A DNA stretch of 64,000 bases from BRH-c25 sp012519325 (GCA_050950645.1 JBMNHZ010000010.1:186001-250000), one strand, 5' to 3'; counted from the first letter of the stretch, positions 35,040 to 43,337 are shown. The notes: generated from the sequence alone by a model not told the origin. Made by a program: numbers and translations.

Positions 35040-36833
35040 CTATTTCTTTATTATTGCCTTAAATGGGCATTTCTCCATACATACTCCGCATTTAATACAC
35101 TTGCTTGAATCAATAACATAAGGACTTTTCGGCACTCCCGATATAGCTGATACCGGGCAGTTCTTGGCACATATTCCGCAGCCCTTGCACTTGTCTTCAA
35201 GTATTTTGTAATTCAACAGTGCGTTACATACACCAGCGGGACAACTTTTTTCTTTTATATGAGCTTCATACTCATCTCTGAAATACTTTATAGTCGAAAG
35301 AACAGGGTTCGGAGCTGTTTGTCCCAATCCACACAAAGCTGAAGCTTTGATATTCTTTGCAAGATTTTCAAGCTTTTCGATATCGCCCTCTTCACCCTTG
35401 CCTTCAGTTATCCTACCCAGGATTTCCAGCATTCTCTTTGTACCTTCACGGCATGGCGTACATTTTCCGCAGGATTCATCAACTATGAAATCCATAAAGA
35501 ACCTTGCTATGTCAACCATGCAGTTATCTTCATCCATAACGATCATACCGCCGGAACCAATGATTGAACCCAATGCTCCAAGGCTTTCATAGTCAATTGG
35601 CGTATCAATATATTCCATGGGAATACATCCTCCCGAGGGTCCCCCCGTCTGAACGGCTTTAAATTTCTTTCCGTTCGGACAACCCCCGCCTATTTCAAAA
35701 ATTACCTCTCTTAATGTCGTTCCCATAGGAATTTCAACAAGACCTGTATTGTTTATCTTTCCGCCCAGCGCAAATACCTTTGTACCTTTTGACTTTTCAG
35801 TTCCCATGCCTGCAAACCACTCGGGACCTTTTAGGAATATAACAGGAATATTGGCATAGGTTTCAACATTATTAAGTATTGTAGGCTTTGCAAACAATCC
35901 TTTATTTGCAGGGAACGGAGGCCTTGGCCTTGGCATACCTCTCTGTCCTTCAATGGAAGCTATGAGAGCTGTTTCTTCGCCGCATACAAAGGCTCCTGCT
36001 CCAAGTCTCAATTCAATATCAAATTTAAAACCTGTTCCCATTATATTATCTCCAAGCAGGCCATACTGCCTTGCCTGGCCTATTGCTATCCCTAGGCGTT
36101 TAACAGCTATCGGATATTCCGCCCTGCAATATATATACCCTTGGTTGGCACCAATAGCATAACCGGCAATAGTCATAGCTTCAAGTATTGAGTGAGGATC
36201 TCCTTCCAGAATGCTCCTGTCCATGAACGCACCCGGATCTCCTTCGTCAGCATTACAAAGAACATATTTCTGATCATTTACTGATTTTGATGCAAAATCC
36301 CACTTCATTCCGGTAGGGAAGCCTGCGCCGCCTCTTCCTCTAAGTCCGGATTTTTTAACTGTATCTATTACCTCTGCGGGTGTCATTCCTGTAAGTACCT
36401 TTTCCAAAGCCTTATAGCCGTCAAAAGCTATATATTCATCAATATTCTCCGGGTTTATTACACCGCAGTTTCTTAATGCAACCCTGACCTGCTTCTTGAA
36501 GAAATCAACTTCCTCAAGAGCTTTTAGTCTGCTTTCTTCAACTGACTCTGCATAGAGCAGTCTCTTAACAACTCTTCCCTTTACCAGGTGTTCCTTTACT
36601 ATTTCCTCCACGTCCTCAGGCTTAACCATACTGTAGAAAGAAGCCTCAGGATAAATTATAACTACCGGCCCCAGTGCACAAAGTCCAAAACAACCGGTTC
36701 TTTCCACAACTACTTCTTTTTCAAGACCATGCTTCTTTATCTCTTCTTCAAAGTTCTTTGCTATCTGTTCCGAATTTGAGGAAGTACAGCCAGTACCTCT
36801 GCAAATCATGACATGGGAACGATACATCTCCAT
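35040..36833 (-). CDS. nuoF: NuoF-like/HydB NADH-binding subunit of a bifurcating hydrogenase or dehydrogenase
   Basis: 597 residues combine four parts. A thioredoxin-like [2Fe-2S] domain comes first (about 1-90; CRGTGCTSS...TGCFGLCALGPVV). The FMN- and NADH-binding NuoF core follows (GRGGAGFPTGMKWDFA, CNADEGDPGAFMDRS). Then SLBB and the [4Fe-4S] motif SCGKCTPCREGTKRM. The end is a 2x[4Fe-4S] ferredoxin domain (CKGCGICAKNCP, CIKCGVCMEKCP). This architecture is that of HydB/HndC in trimeric electron-bifurcating [FeFe] hydrogenases. ATG 36833 fits GGAGG best. The catalytic hydA normally found next is absent; a DUF3189 relic lies there instead. Confidence 0.92.
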   Translation of the reverse strand: MEMYRSHVMICRGTGCTSSNSEQIAKNFEEEIKKHGLEKEVVVERTGCFGLCALGPVVIIYPEASFYSMVKPEDVEEIVKEHLVKGRVVKRLLYAESVEESRLKALEEVDFFKKQVRVALRNCGVINPENIDEYIAFDGYKALEKVLTGMTPAEVIDTVKKSGLRGRGGAGFPTGMKWDFASKSVNDQKYVLCNADEGDPGAFMDRSILEGDPHSILEAMTIAGYAIGANQGYIYCRAEYPIAVKRLGIAIGQARQYGLLGDNIMGTGFKFDIELRLGAGAFVCGEETALIASIEGQRGMPRPRPPFPANKGLFAKPTILNNVETYANIPVIFLKGPEWFAGMGTEKSKGTKVFALGGKINNTGLVEIPMGTTLREVIFEIGGGCPNGKKFKAVQTGGPSGGCIPMEYIDTPIDYESLGALGSIIGSGGMIVMDEDNCMVDIARFFMDFIVDESCGKCTPCREGTKRMLEILGRITEGKGEEGDIEKLENLAKNIKASALCGLGQTAPNPVLSTIKYFRDEYEAHIKEKSCPAGVCNALLNYKILEDKCKGCGICAKNCPVSAISGVPKSPYVIDSSKCIKCGVCMEKCPFKAIIKK

Positions 36834-36887
36834 TAACATTACCTCCTAACAGATTACTTTATTCCTTTCTGTCCCTCAAGCCTTCCG

Positions 36888-37256
36888 TTATTTACTTTCA
36901 GCACCGATTGTATATCCCTCAACAATCTTGCCTTTCATAACATGTTCATTGACTATCCTGATAGCCTTCGACGGATTTACTTTAACATAAGTAACCTTCT
37001 CTTCGCCGGGCCTGTATACCTCTACTATAGGCTCAAGTCTGCACATTCCTATACAACCTGTCTGTGCAACCACTACATCCGACAGGCTATGCTTCTTTAC
37101 TTCGTCCATTATTGCTAAAAGCACCGGCCTCGCTCCTGCAGCTATGCCGCAGGTTGCCATACCTACAACTATTCTGGTGCCAGATCTATCTTTTCTGACA
37201 TTGATTGTTTCCAGGGTTTTCTTTCTGATTTCTTCCAATTCCTGAATTGTTTTCAT
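36888..37256 (-). CDS. HndB-like thioredoxin-fold (2Fe-2S) ferredoxin-type subunit
   Basis: A 122-residue protein of the HndB type found in bifurcating hydrogenase operons. MATCGIAAGARPVL and QTGCIGMCRLEPIV provide three conserved cysteines, one short of the classical four-Cys [2Fe-2S] set, which is usual for this subfamily. The N-terminal helix is charged (TIQELEEIRKKTLE). Its ATG, with GGAGGTG upstream, lies inside the end of the preceding ATPase gene (71-bp overlap). It should pass electrons between the NuoE- and NuoF-like subunits. Confidence 0.88.
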   Translation of the reverse strand: MKTIQELEEIRKKTLETINVRKDRSGTRIVVGMATCGIAAGARPVLLAIMDEVKKHSLSDVVVAQTGCIGMCRLEPIVEVYRPGEEKVTYVKVNPSKAIRIVNEHVMKGKIVEGYTIGAESK

Positions 37257-37821
37257 CTTTCACACCTCCGCGTATATTCTTTAAACCTTCAATGATATAA
37301 TCCTTAATCCACATCAGAACCTCGGGTTCTCCCAAGCTAATGTCATTACCCAATGCAGTCCTGATCTCTCTTGTATCCAAGCATAAGTCTCTTTCATCAA
37401 TAATGTGCCTGTATATAAAGTCAACAGCCCTATTAGCTTCAGAACCGGCAAGAATCAGACTAATCATTGTCTCAGCCATATTCCCAATGGGAGCTCTGTC
37501 TATATGGCTGTGCTTAAACTCAGCTGTAAGACGCGTTCCTGCATTCTTTTCCGATTCTATAACTAGATCCCCTTCACATCTTCTGCATGCTGCCATCATA
37601 AGAGGTATTCCCAGTCCTACCCTCCTGCTTGTCCTTGTAGTTACAAAGGGATCCTTGACTTTCTCAACAAATTCCTTATCCATTCCCTTGCCGTTATCTT
37701 CTATACAAATAGTCAGTCGATCCGCTTTTGTATTTTCAATTATTGAAATTTCCACAAGACTGGCTCCTGCTGAAATCGAATTCTGCGACAAATCAAGGAT
37801 ATGCAGTGATAAGTCCTTCAT
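37186..37821 (-). CDS. HATPase_c (GHKL) ATP-binding protein of a hydrogenase operon
   Basis: The 211-residue protein has the GHKL ATP-binding fold: N box LSQNSISAGAS, G1 DNGKGMD, and G2 RRVGLGIPLMMAACRR. No histidine phosphorylation domain is present, so it resembles an anti-sigma-type kinase or a sensor output module. Such a gene between nuoE and hndB/nuoF is a recurrent feature of clostridial hydrogenase operons. Its role is unknown, presumably regulatory. The last 24 codons overlap the next gene. Confidence 0.85.
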   Translation of the reverse strand: MKDLSLHILDLSQNSISAGASLVEISIIENTKADRLTICIEDNGKGMDKEFVEKVKDPFVTTRTSRRVGLGIPLMMAACRRCEGDLVIESEKNAGTRLTAEFKHSHIDRAPIGNMAETMISLILAGSEANRAVDFIYRHIIDERDLCLDTREIRTALGNDISLGEPEVLMWIKDYIIEGLKNIRGGVKDENNSGIGRNQKENPGNNQCQKR

Positions 37822-37828
37822 TCTGCAA

Positions 37829-38299
37829 TCAATATTTTTTCAATATGTCCGGAATATCATCAGGAACAAGCTTGCCATATACATCATCGTTGATCATCAT
37901 TACCGGAGCGAGTCCGCAGCAGCCCAGGCATCTGGTTGCTTCAAGAGTGAATTTTCCGTCTTCAGTCGTACCTCCTGATTTCACATTAAGCTCTTTCTCA
38001 AGCCTTTCAATTATGCCCTTTGCATCTTTAACATAACAAGCTGTTCCCAGACATACGTTAATTGTATACTGGCCTCGCGGATTCAATGTAAACCTTGAAT
38101 AAAAAGTAGCTACGCCATATATTTCAGCTGGCGGAATGTTTAATACTTCTGATATTCTTTTCTGTACTTCTTCAGGAATATAACCCAATAATTCCTGCGC
38201 TTCATGAAGAATTGGAATCAAAACTCCTGGCTGATTCTTATGCTCCTGCATGAAAAGCTCCAATTTCTCCATCTTTTCCTTCATTGCTGTGTCAGACAT
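37829..38299 (-). CDS. nuoE: NuoE-like/HydC [2Fe-2S] subunit
   Basis: NuoE homologue with a helical N-terminal part and a thioredoxin-like [2Fe-2S] domain. The four ligands appear in NVCLGTACYVKD and ATRCLGCCGLAPV. It includes the HEAQELLGYIPEEVQKRISEVLNIPPAEIYGVATFYSRF signature (given here as the helical region before the first Cys). About 156 residues, standard. First gene of nuoE-HATPase-hndB-nuoF; GGAGGG lies before the TTG/ATG start pair. Confidence 0.93.
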   Translation of the reverse strand: MSDTAMKEKMEKLELFMQEHKNQPGVLIPILHEAQELLGYIPEEVQKRISEVLNIPPAEIYGVATFYSRFTLNPRGQYTINVCLGTACYVKDAKGIIERLEKELNVKSGGTTEDGKFTLEATRCLGCCGLAPVMMINDDVYGKLVPDDIPDILKKY

Positions 38300-38302
38300 C
38301 AA

Positions 38303-38608
38303 AGAGTTCCCTCCTTAAAATATTATAATTGAAAATCATTACAACCTATTGAACGCACATATGTACTGCATTATGGTACAGTGCAAGCTCAATAAAGCTG
38401 GGATGTTTGTTTCGTGAATTCTATCCTTCATTAACATATTTTTCGCGAAACAATTTATTGATATAATTTTGTCAATTACGTCCTACAATATTGTATCACA
38501 TATTAGATATTTTTTTAACAAGATTAATAATAATTTTCAAAAAGTATTTTAATATTTTTTCTTTTTCCCGTTTATTTTTTTTAAAACTACATAAAATAAT
38601 TGGTTAAA
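38303..38608. other. Regulatory gap upstream of nuoE
   Basis: No gene. It holds an imperfect inverted repeat, TTGTTTCGTGAA (38407-38418)/TTCGCGAAACAA (38442-38453), and, nearer the PHP gene, a 22-bp motif shared with the region upstream of the DRTGG operon. No convincing -35/-10 pair is visible; TTGACA at 38473-38478 (minus) lacks a -10. Confidence 0.5.
38516..38537 (-). promoter_or_regulatory. Shared 22-bp motif, copy 1
   Basis: Plus-strand TAACAAGATTAATAATAATT plus TT, differing in one position from 41790-41811. Located about 215 bp upstream of nuoE. Confidence 0.5.
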
Positions 38609-39322
38609 TCATTTTGCATCCAGCTTGCTGAAAAGCTCACTGATACTGAGACAATCCAGTTCAATAAAAAATTCCCGTTCGCTTATATCTTCAAGATAAT
38701 GAGCGTCGGAGGATATAATATAATTGAATTTGCTCAGAAAAGGATATTTTTTTACAGCAGCCTCCGGAGTGCATTTTTTTGATATTTCAACTGTTCTGAC
38801 CTTAAGCACCGGAGGAATGAAGCCAAGGTTAGTTATGATGCTGAAACCCTGCCTGTCTACATGGGCAGGTATGCATATCCCTCCAAGCCCTCTGACCAAT
38901 ATGAACACATCATTAACTGAGAGTATTGTTGAAGACAGCAGCAGTTTATGCTCTTTTCCTATAATTTCATCAGAACTGTTAAAAATCAGCTGCTGTCCGA
39001 AAATATCTTCATTATTCTCAATATCCGGCAAGGAATTATAAACAATCTCCGCAAATTTCGCTGCCCCTTCCATTCTCTTAAAAAGACATAATATATGAAC
39101 TTCCTCCTTCGTCTGGACTTCCATCCCCGGGATAACCATCAATCCGTTCTTTCTAGCTGCTTCCATTACTGCAGGAAGGTTGCTGCAGGAGTTATGATCA
39201 GTAACTGCTATAATATCAAGCCCTTTTAAAATAGCCATATTAACTATATTGCATGGTGTCATATCCTCATCACCGCACGGAGATAATGCAGTGTGTATGT
39301 GAAAATCCACCGCAAATTCCAT
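38609..39322 (-). CDS. PHP domain phosphoesterase
   Basis: Metal-binding PHP (polymerase and histidinol phosphatase) motifs: DFHIHTALSPCG at the start, AVTDHNSCSN, PGMEVQT and ISSDAHYLEDI near the end. About 237 residues. Relatives act on nucleotides or phosphoesters such as pAp or AMP derivatives; the substrate here is unknown. ATG 39322 follows the stop of the DRTGG gene by one base, so it belongs to the sensor-hydrogenase operon. It is often found there in Clostridia. Confidence 0.88.
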   Translation of the reverse strand: MEFAVDFHIHTALSPCGDEDMTPCNIVNMAILKGLDIIAVTDHNSCSNLPAVMEAARKNGLMVIPGMEVQTKEEVHILCLFKRMEGAAKFAEIVYNSLPDIENNEDIFGQQLIFNSSDEIIGKEHKLLLSSTILSVNDVFILVRGLGGICIPAHVDRQGFSIITNLGFIPPVLKVRTVEISKKCTPEAAVKKYPFLSKFNYIISSDAHYLEDISEREFFIELDCLSISELFSKLDAK

Positions 39323-39323
39323 A

Positions 39324-39659
39324 TTACTCAATTCCCATCTTGTAAAGTTTTTTTGCAATCTCGTATGCACTTTCGGTTGACTGATATAATGCTACTCCCT
39401 CTTCATCTGCTTTTCTGAGTGTATCCTCCTCAACCTCTGCCCCATCAGCCACAATAATGCAGCTTAGTTCAAGCAAAGTTGCCACGGCTATGATATTTGC
39501 ATGAGTCTGGACAGTAATCCATACATCTCCTTTGCTGCCATGGGCCATAACCCAGCTTAACAGGTCACAAATATATACTCCCGTCATCTCTTTGTCGATT
39601 CCGGCCTTCCCTGCTAACAGCTTTAATCCTATTTTATCTCCCGCATTTCTTACTAACAT
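39324..39659 (-). CDS. DRTGG domain protein 2
   Basis: A small protein (about 111 residues) with a DRTGG-type domain: TGVYICDLLSWVMAHG, VWITVQTHANIIAVATLLELSCIIVADG. DRTGG domains are nucleotide-linked modules of unknown activity. ATG 39659 has GGGGAGG at 6 bases; the upstream ATG 39674 overlaps that site. Coupled to both neighbours. Confidence 0.8.
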   Translation of the reverse strand: MLVRNAGDKIGLKLLAGKAGIDKEMTGVYICDLLSWVMAHGSKGDVWITVQTHANIIAVATLLELSCIIVADGAEVEEDTLRKADEEGVALYQSTESAYEIAKKLYKMGIE

Positions 39660-39676
39660 ATTAATCCTCCCCATAA

Positions 39677-40951
39677 TTATGAATCTCCCTTATTAAAGCT
39701 TTTCATTGACTTGACTATGCAAACCCCGTTCCGGTTTTCACCTTTCACTATGTCTTCAGCAAATGCTTTGCAGGTTGGAGCCCCGCAAACACCGCAGTCT
39801 ATTCCCGGCAGGTTCTTCAGCATTTCCTTTATCATTTCCATTTTCTTAATTGACTTGGAAATATCATCATCCAGACGCATTATAGCTCTTGGCTCTATCG
39901 GTTCGGTCAGCCTTATAAAACCGTTCTCATACATTTCTATTTGAGCTTTTATTTCTTCTTCACTAAAGTTTGAATTCGGAAGCCCTTTTGCAAGAGTCCT
40001 CATGCGATTTCTGGCTATAAAAGGGTTCTCAATAGTGAGAGGCCCCCCCACACAGCCTCCTACACAGGCCATACCTTCAAAAAACTCCAGACCCTCAAGC
40101 CTATCCATTTCAATTTGTTCCAGTATCTTAATAACCTCATTTATACCATCCACGGCAAGATAGTTTTCAATTCCCAAGAATTCTCCCTGTCCCCCTGTAA
40201 CAGGCCACAGCAGAGATTCCTTTGTACTCTTGGTCTTATCCTTTGTCTTTCCGTTTAAATTTCTCAGCATCATGCCATATACTTCCTTCATTGACAATAC
40301 TCCGTCAACGTAGGATTTTTTAATACCAATGGGATGTTTTACACTTGTCACTCTTGCTGTACATGGAGAAATAAAAATTACACCTATTTCGTCCATGGAA
40401 AGTCCTGTCTTTTTGACAGCCTCAGTCTTAGCCAAGCGGGCAGCTATTTCAATCGGTGTTTCAATATCTGCAACATTTGGCAACAATTCAGGAAACCTTA
40501 TTTGTATCAGCCTAAGAGTAGCCGGGCATGAAGAATTGATTATCGGACGTTTTTTCTCCGGATTCTTAAGAATACAATTTTTAATTACACTGGTAATAAT
40601 CTCTGTACCTGTGGATGCCTCGTAAATTTCATCAAACCCTATTTCCCTCACGGCCGTGAGCATTTTATCCATTCCTGCATTAACCGGAAACTGACCGTAT
40701 AGTACCAAGGAGGGTATTGCAATAGTATATTTATATTTCTTTAAAATGTCAGTACTGTCTGTTACCGCACTCTTGGCATGGTTGGGACATATTCTTATAC
40801 ATTCACCACAGTCAATGCATTTTTCACCTATTATACGAGCTTTCCCCTCTTTCAGCCTTATGGCCTCAGTCGGACATACCTTCAAGCAGCTTGTACAACC
40901 AACGCATCTGTCCTCATTAAGCACAACTGAGTGGAAATACTGTTCATCCAT
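39677..40951 (-). CDS. [FeFe]-hydrogenase-like protein, putative sensory (group D type)
   Basis: Domains in order: a 2x[4Fe-4S] ferredoxin (CVGCTSCLKVCP, CIDCGECIRICP; about 13-57), an [FeFe]-hydrogenase H-cluster domain (about 75-310) and a C-terminal Fe4S motif (C386, C389, C394, C411 in GIDCGVCGAPTC...). The four H-cluster cysteines are kept: C142 in NSSCPATL, C197 in ISPCTARV, C296 and C300 in MACVGGC. Residues needed for proton transfer are changed: Ser at the first Cys of TSCCP, and Arg and Ser in place of the Lys and Glu of MPCxxKxxE. This fits the putatively sensory group D enzymes rather than a fast catalyst. ATG 40951 has AGGTG at 6 bases. Confidence 0.85.
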   Translation of the reverse strand: MDEQYFHSVVLNEDRCVGCTSCLKVCPTEAIRLKEGKARIIGEKCIDCGECIRICPNHAKSAVTDSTDILKKYKYTIAIPSLVLYGQFPVNAGMDKMLTAVREIGFDEIYEASTGTEIITSVIKNCILKNPEKKRPIINSSCPATLRLIQIRFPELLPNVADIETPIEIAARLAKTEAVKKTGLSMDEIGVIFISPCTARVTSVKHPIGIKKSYVDGVLSMKEVYGMMLRNLNGKTKDKTKSTKESLLWPVTGGQGEFLGIENYLAVDGINEVIKILEQIEMDRLEGLEFFEGMACVGGCVGGPLTIENPFIARNRMRTLAKGLPNSNFSEEEIKAQIEMYENGFIRLTEPIEPRAIMRLDDDISKSIKKMEMIKEMLKNLPGIDCGVCGAPTCKAFAEDIVKGENRNGVCIVKSMKSFNKGDS

Positions 40952-40952
40952 T

Positions 40953-41384
40953 TTATTCACCTGCCTTCAAATCTACTTCTATAACTATATACGTTCCTTT
41001 CCCCTCTGAAGAAGTTACGCAAAATCTGTCCGAGCACTTTTTCATATTCGGCAATCCCATACCGGCTCCAAATCCCATTTCCCTTACTTGATCGGTAGCC
41101 GTTGAATAGCCTTCTTTCATCGCCAGTTCCACATCAGCTATACCAGGCCCCCTGTCACTTGCAGTAATCCTTATAACCCCGGGAGAGATATCCAACAGGA
41201 TCTGTCCGCCAAGGGAATGAATAACAATATTCATTTCCGCTTCGTAAGCGGCAATAGAAATCTTTCTTATAATGCTTGAGTCAATACCCAACTCTCTTAA
41301 AATTTTCTTTATTTTGCTTGATGTTTCTCCTGCTCTGACAAAATCATCTTTTTCTACATTGAATACATACCTTATATCTTTCAT
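40953..41384 (-). CDS. HATPase_c ATP-binding protein (anti-sigma/SpoIIAB-like)
   Basis: A 143-residue GHKL ATPase related to serine kinases of the RsbW/SpoIIAB type: AAYEAEMNIVIHS (N box), ASDRGPGIADVEL (G1) and GFGAGMGLPNMKK (G2). No phospho-accepting histidine domain. It probably transduces the state of the hydrogenase-like protein to a partner such as a sigma or anti-anti-sigma factor, but this is inference from the operon. Ends one base before the hydrogenase-like ATG. Confidence 0.87.
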   Translation of the reverse strand: MKDIRYVFNVEKDDFVRAGETSSKIKKILRELGIDSSIIRKISIAAYEAEMNIVIHSLGGQILLDISPGVIRITASDRGPGIADVELAMKEGYSTATDQVREMGFGAGMGLPNMKKCSDRFCVTSSEGKGTYIVIEVDLKAGE

Positions 41385-41423
41385 CAGCTAATTCCTCCAA
41401 ATAGACAGCCATAATTCGATCCA

Positions 41424-41774
41424 TCAATCGATACTTACACCTTCCAGCCCGTTGCTGTAAAGCTTGCCCGAGGCAGTGTACATAGTATCTCTGGTCAGCA
41501 GCAGCGCAATTTCCTTTTCAGTTGCCAGATCGACTATATCTTTACCGGGTTTTTTCCCCCTGACAAAAACTATCGCACTCAAATCTGCCATTTCCGCAGT
41601 CCTTACCACCTGCTGATTGGTAAGCCCGGTAAGGAGAAGGGTTTTACCCTTTACAAAAGCCAATACGTCACTCATAAGGTCAGATCCGAAGGCATATGAA
41701 ACTTCATTTTCCAACAGGTCATCCCCGCACAGCACTTCCGCATTCAATATTTCCTTAACCTCACATATTTTCAT
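41424..41774 (-). CDS. DRTGG domain protein 1
   Basis: 116 residues with the DRTGG pattern: VSYAFGSDLMSDVLAFVKGKTLLLTGLTNQQVVRTAEMADLSAIVFVRGK (described as the central region, about 26-75). First gene of the five-gene sensor-hydrogenase operon; AGGAGG precedes the ATG. A paralogue sits two genes downstream, an arrangement seen in other Clostridia. The biochemical role is not known. Confidence 0.82.
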   Translation of the reverse strand: MKICEVKEILNAEVLCGDDLLENEVSYAFGSDLMSDVLAFVKGKTLLLTGLTNQQVVRTAEMADLSAIVFVRGKKPGKDIVDLATEKEIALLLTRDTMYTASGKLYSNGLEGVSID

Positions 41775-42087
41775 ATATTAACCTCCTTATAACAAGATTA
41801 ATGATAATTTTTGCACACTGTAAAAAATCTACCTGAACGTTTCAACGAAGCGGGAGATATATCGGTATCCACCACCTGGCAAGGGACATCTTTTGCTCCG
41901 TTATGATTACCGGTGACATGCTCACGATATTAATATTTCATTTACAATAATTATACAATATCTAAAACTTAAAATCGACAATAAGTTAACAAGCTCTCAT
42001 TATAACAAGATTTCAATGGCAGAAGTGAGGAACACTTTACGCCTCGTTATATTTGTACTAAAATAGAATTATCAGGAGGTGATCTAA
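41775..42087. other. Divergent gap between the sensor-hydrogenase operon and the transglycosylase
   Basis: About 310 bp without a gene. It holds the second copy of the 22-bp motif and, at 41819-41863, a segment similar to 34371-34417 (GTTTCAA..AGCGGGAG). No clear sigma-A promoter was seen. Confidence 0.45.
41790..41811 (-). promoter_or_regulatory. Shared 22-bp motif, copy 2
   Basis: TAACAAGATTAATGATAATT plus TT on the plus strand, one mismatch to 38516-38537. It lies directly upstream of the ribosome-binding site of the first DRTGG gene. Confidence 0.5.
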
Positions 42088-42627
42088 TTGTCTTCTATTT
42101 TATCCGGCATCCTTCGGCAAAAGCTTTTAGAAATACAAAGTCAGCTTCCACCTTTTGTCAGAATAATAAAGGACAACCCTTCGAGCTTTGAAAACATACT
42201 TGAAGAAGAAATCAATAATCAATCCGGTATTCAACATAAATATAGCGGCGGCTATAACCATTTAATTGAAGCCGCTTCAAAAAAATATAATATCAGCAGC
42301 AATTTAATAACTGCAGTTATAAGAGCAGAATCCGGCTTCAACCCGACGGCAGTATCAAAGGCAGGAGCAATGGGCCTCATGCAGCTTATGCCGGAAACCG
42401 CAAAAGCGCTGGGGGTAGTTAATACTTTTGACCCTGGTGAAAATATAGATGGAGGCGTCAGATACCTTAAGGATATGCTCAAAGAGTTTGGAGGCAATCT
42501 GGAGCTTGCTCTTGCAGCATACAATGCAGGTCCCAACGCTGTTAAGAAATACGGCGGAATTCCACCCTACGAAGAGACTCAGAATTATGTGAAAAAAATA
42601 ATGTCAAGCCTGAGGAATAAAGTATGA
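42088..42627 (+). CDS. SLT-domain lytic transglycosylase
   Basis: A short, soluble-looking transglycosylase that would cleave peptidoglycan glycan strands to 1,6-anhydro ends. The goose-lysozyme/SLT domain occupies about 62-175. E81 in IRAESGFNP is the catalytic glutamate, with [17 protein letters not shown] and the ...YV end all present. No signal peptide is evident, as in several clostridial homologues. TTG 42088 is the start, with AGGAGGTGATC upstream. The stop codon is immediately followed by half of a hairpin repeat. Confidence 0.9.
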   Translation: MSSILSGILRQKLLEIQSQLPPFVRIIKDNPSSFENILEEEINNQSGIQHKYSGGYNHLIEAASKKYNISSNLITAVIRAESGFNPTAVSKAGAMGLMQLMPETAKALGVVNTFDPGENIDGGVRYLKDMLKEFGGNLELALAAYNAGPNAVKKYGGIPPYEETQNYVKKIMSSLRNKV

Positions 42628-42628
42628 A

Positions 42629-42670
42629 GGGACAGGCGAAACGTCCCCATGTCCCTTTTCCCCATGTCCC
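42629..42670. repeat. Hairpin repeat family, half copy C
   Basis: Only the right arm (GACAGGcGAAACGTCCCCATG) and a second GTCCC unit are present. It starts within two bases of the transglycosylase stop codon and sits between convergent genes. Confidence 0.7.
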
Positions 42671-42671
42671 T

Positions 42672-43337
42672 TTATACTATTTCCTTTTTCATTATTATAA
42701 GATCCTCTGTAAGATTCTTGAACTTTATATACTGTTCTATAGTCCTGAAATAGCAGAATTCAAGCTTCTGCCAAAAGCATCTTCCGATATCATTTCCGGC
42801 AATAATTCCAATATAGAATCTTTTTATGTCATAGCTCCTATTCAGCATATCAATCAAGGCCTCAGCCGCCTTAGTACCTATTCCCAGCCTCTGATATCTT
42901 TTATCGACAAGAATTGAAGATATCCACGCTTCCTCACTATTTTCATAATCAATCCTTCCCTTTATTACGCCAATCAGCTGCAGGCCTTCATCCTTATTGA
43001 GAAAAATCCCTGTAAAGAATTCGTGACTGTTGACAAGCACTTCCAGATATTTTTCTTTTATATCTCTCAAGGACATCCTTCCGTCTATACCGGTGGCATA
43101 TATATTCTGAGCATTCTGATTGTAAAGGCTCAAGACATCCTTCAGGTCTTCCTTAGTAATGTCCTTGAATATTAAATTATCCAATTTATTATTAAGAGTA
43201 AGCATTCCTTTCACCCACATATCATATGTTTCAAAGTACGTGTCTGCATTGAATTTGATTACTGGTATATATTCTACAAAACATAATAAATTCCTCTTTA
43301 AATCATTTAATACAACATTGCAACAAGGTAACTCCAA
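42672..43337 (-). CDS. GNAT family N-acetyltransferase
   Basis: A GNAT domain starts near residue 55 (DNLIFKDITKEDLKDVLSLYN) with the acetyl-CoA-binding motif A as VDKRYQRLGIGTKAAEALI. The substrate is unknown. The frame begins at TTG 43337, but the first ~44 residues are not typical of the family. ATG 43205 (MLTLNNKLD) with GGTGAAAGGA just upstream is a likely true start. Confidence 0.85.
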   Translation of the reverse strand: MELPCCNVVLNDLKRNLLCFVEYIPVIKFNADTYFETYDMWVKGMLTLNNKLDNLIFKDITKEDLKDVLSLYNQNAQNIYATGIDGRMSLRDIKEKYLEVLVNSHEFFTGIFLNKDEGLQLIGVIKGRIDYENSEEAWISSILVDKRYQRLGIGTKAAEALIDMLNRSYDIKRFYIGIIAGNDIGRCFWQKLEFCYFRTIEQYIKFKNLTEDLIIMKKEIV

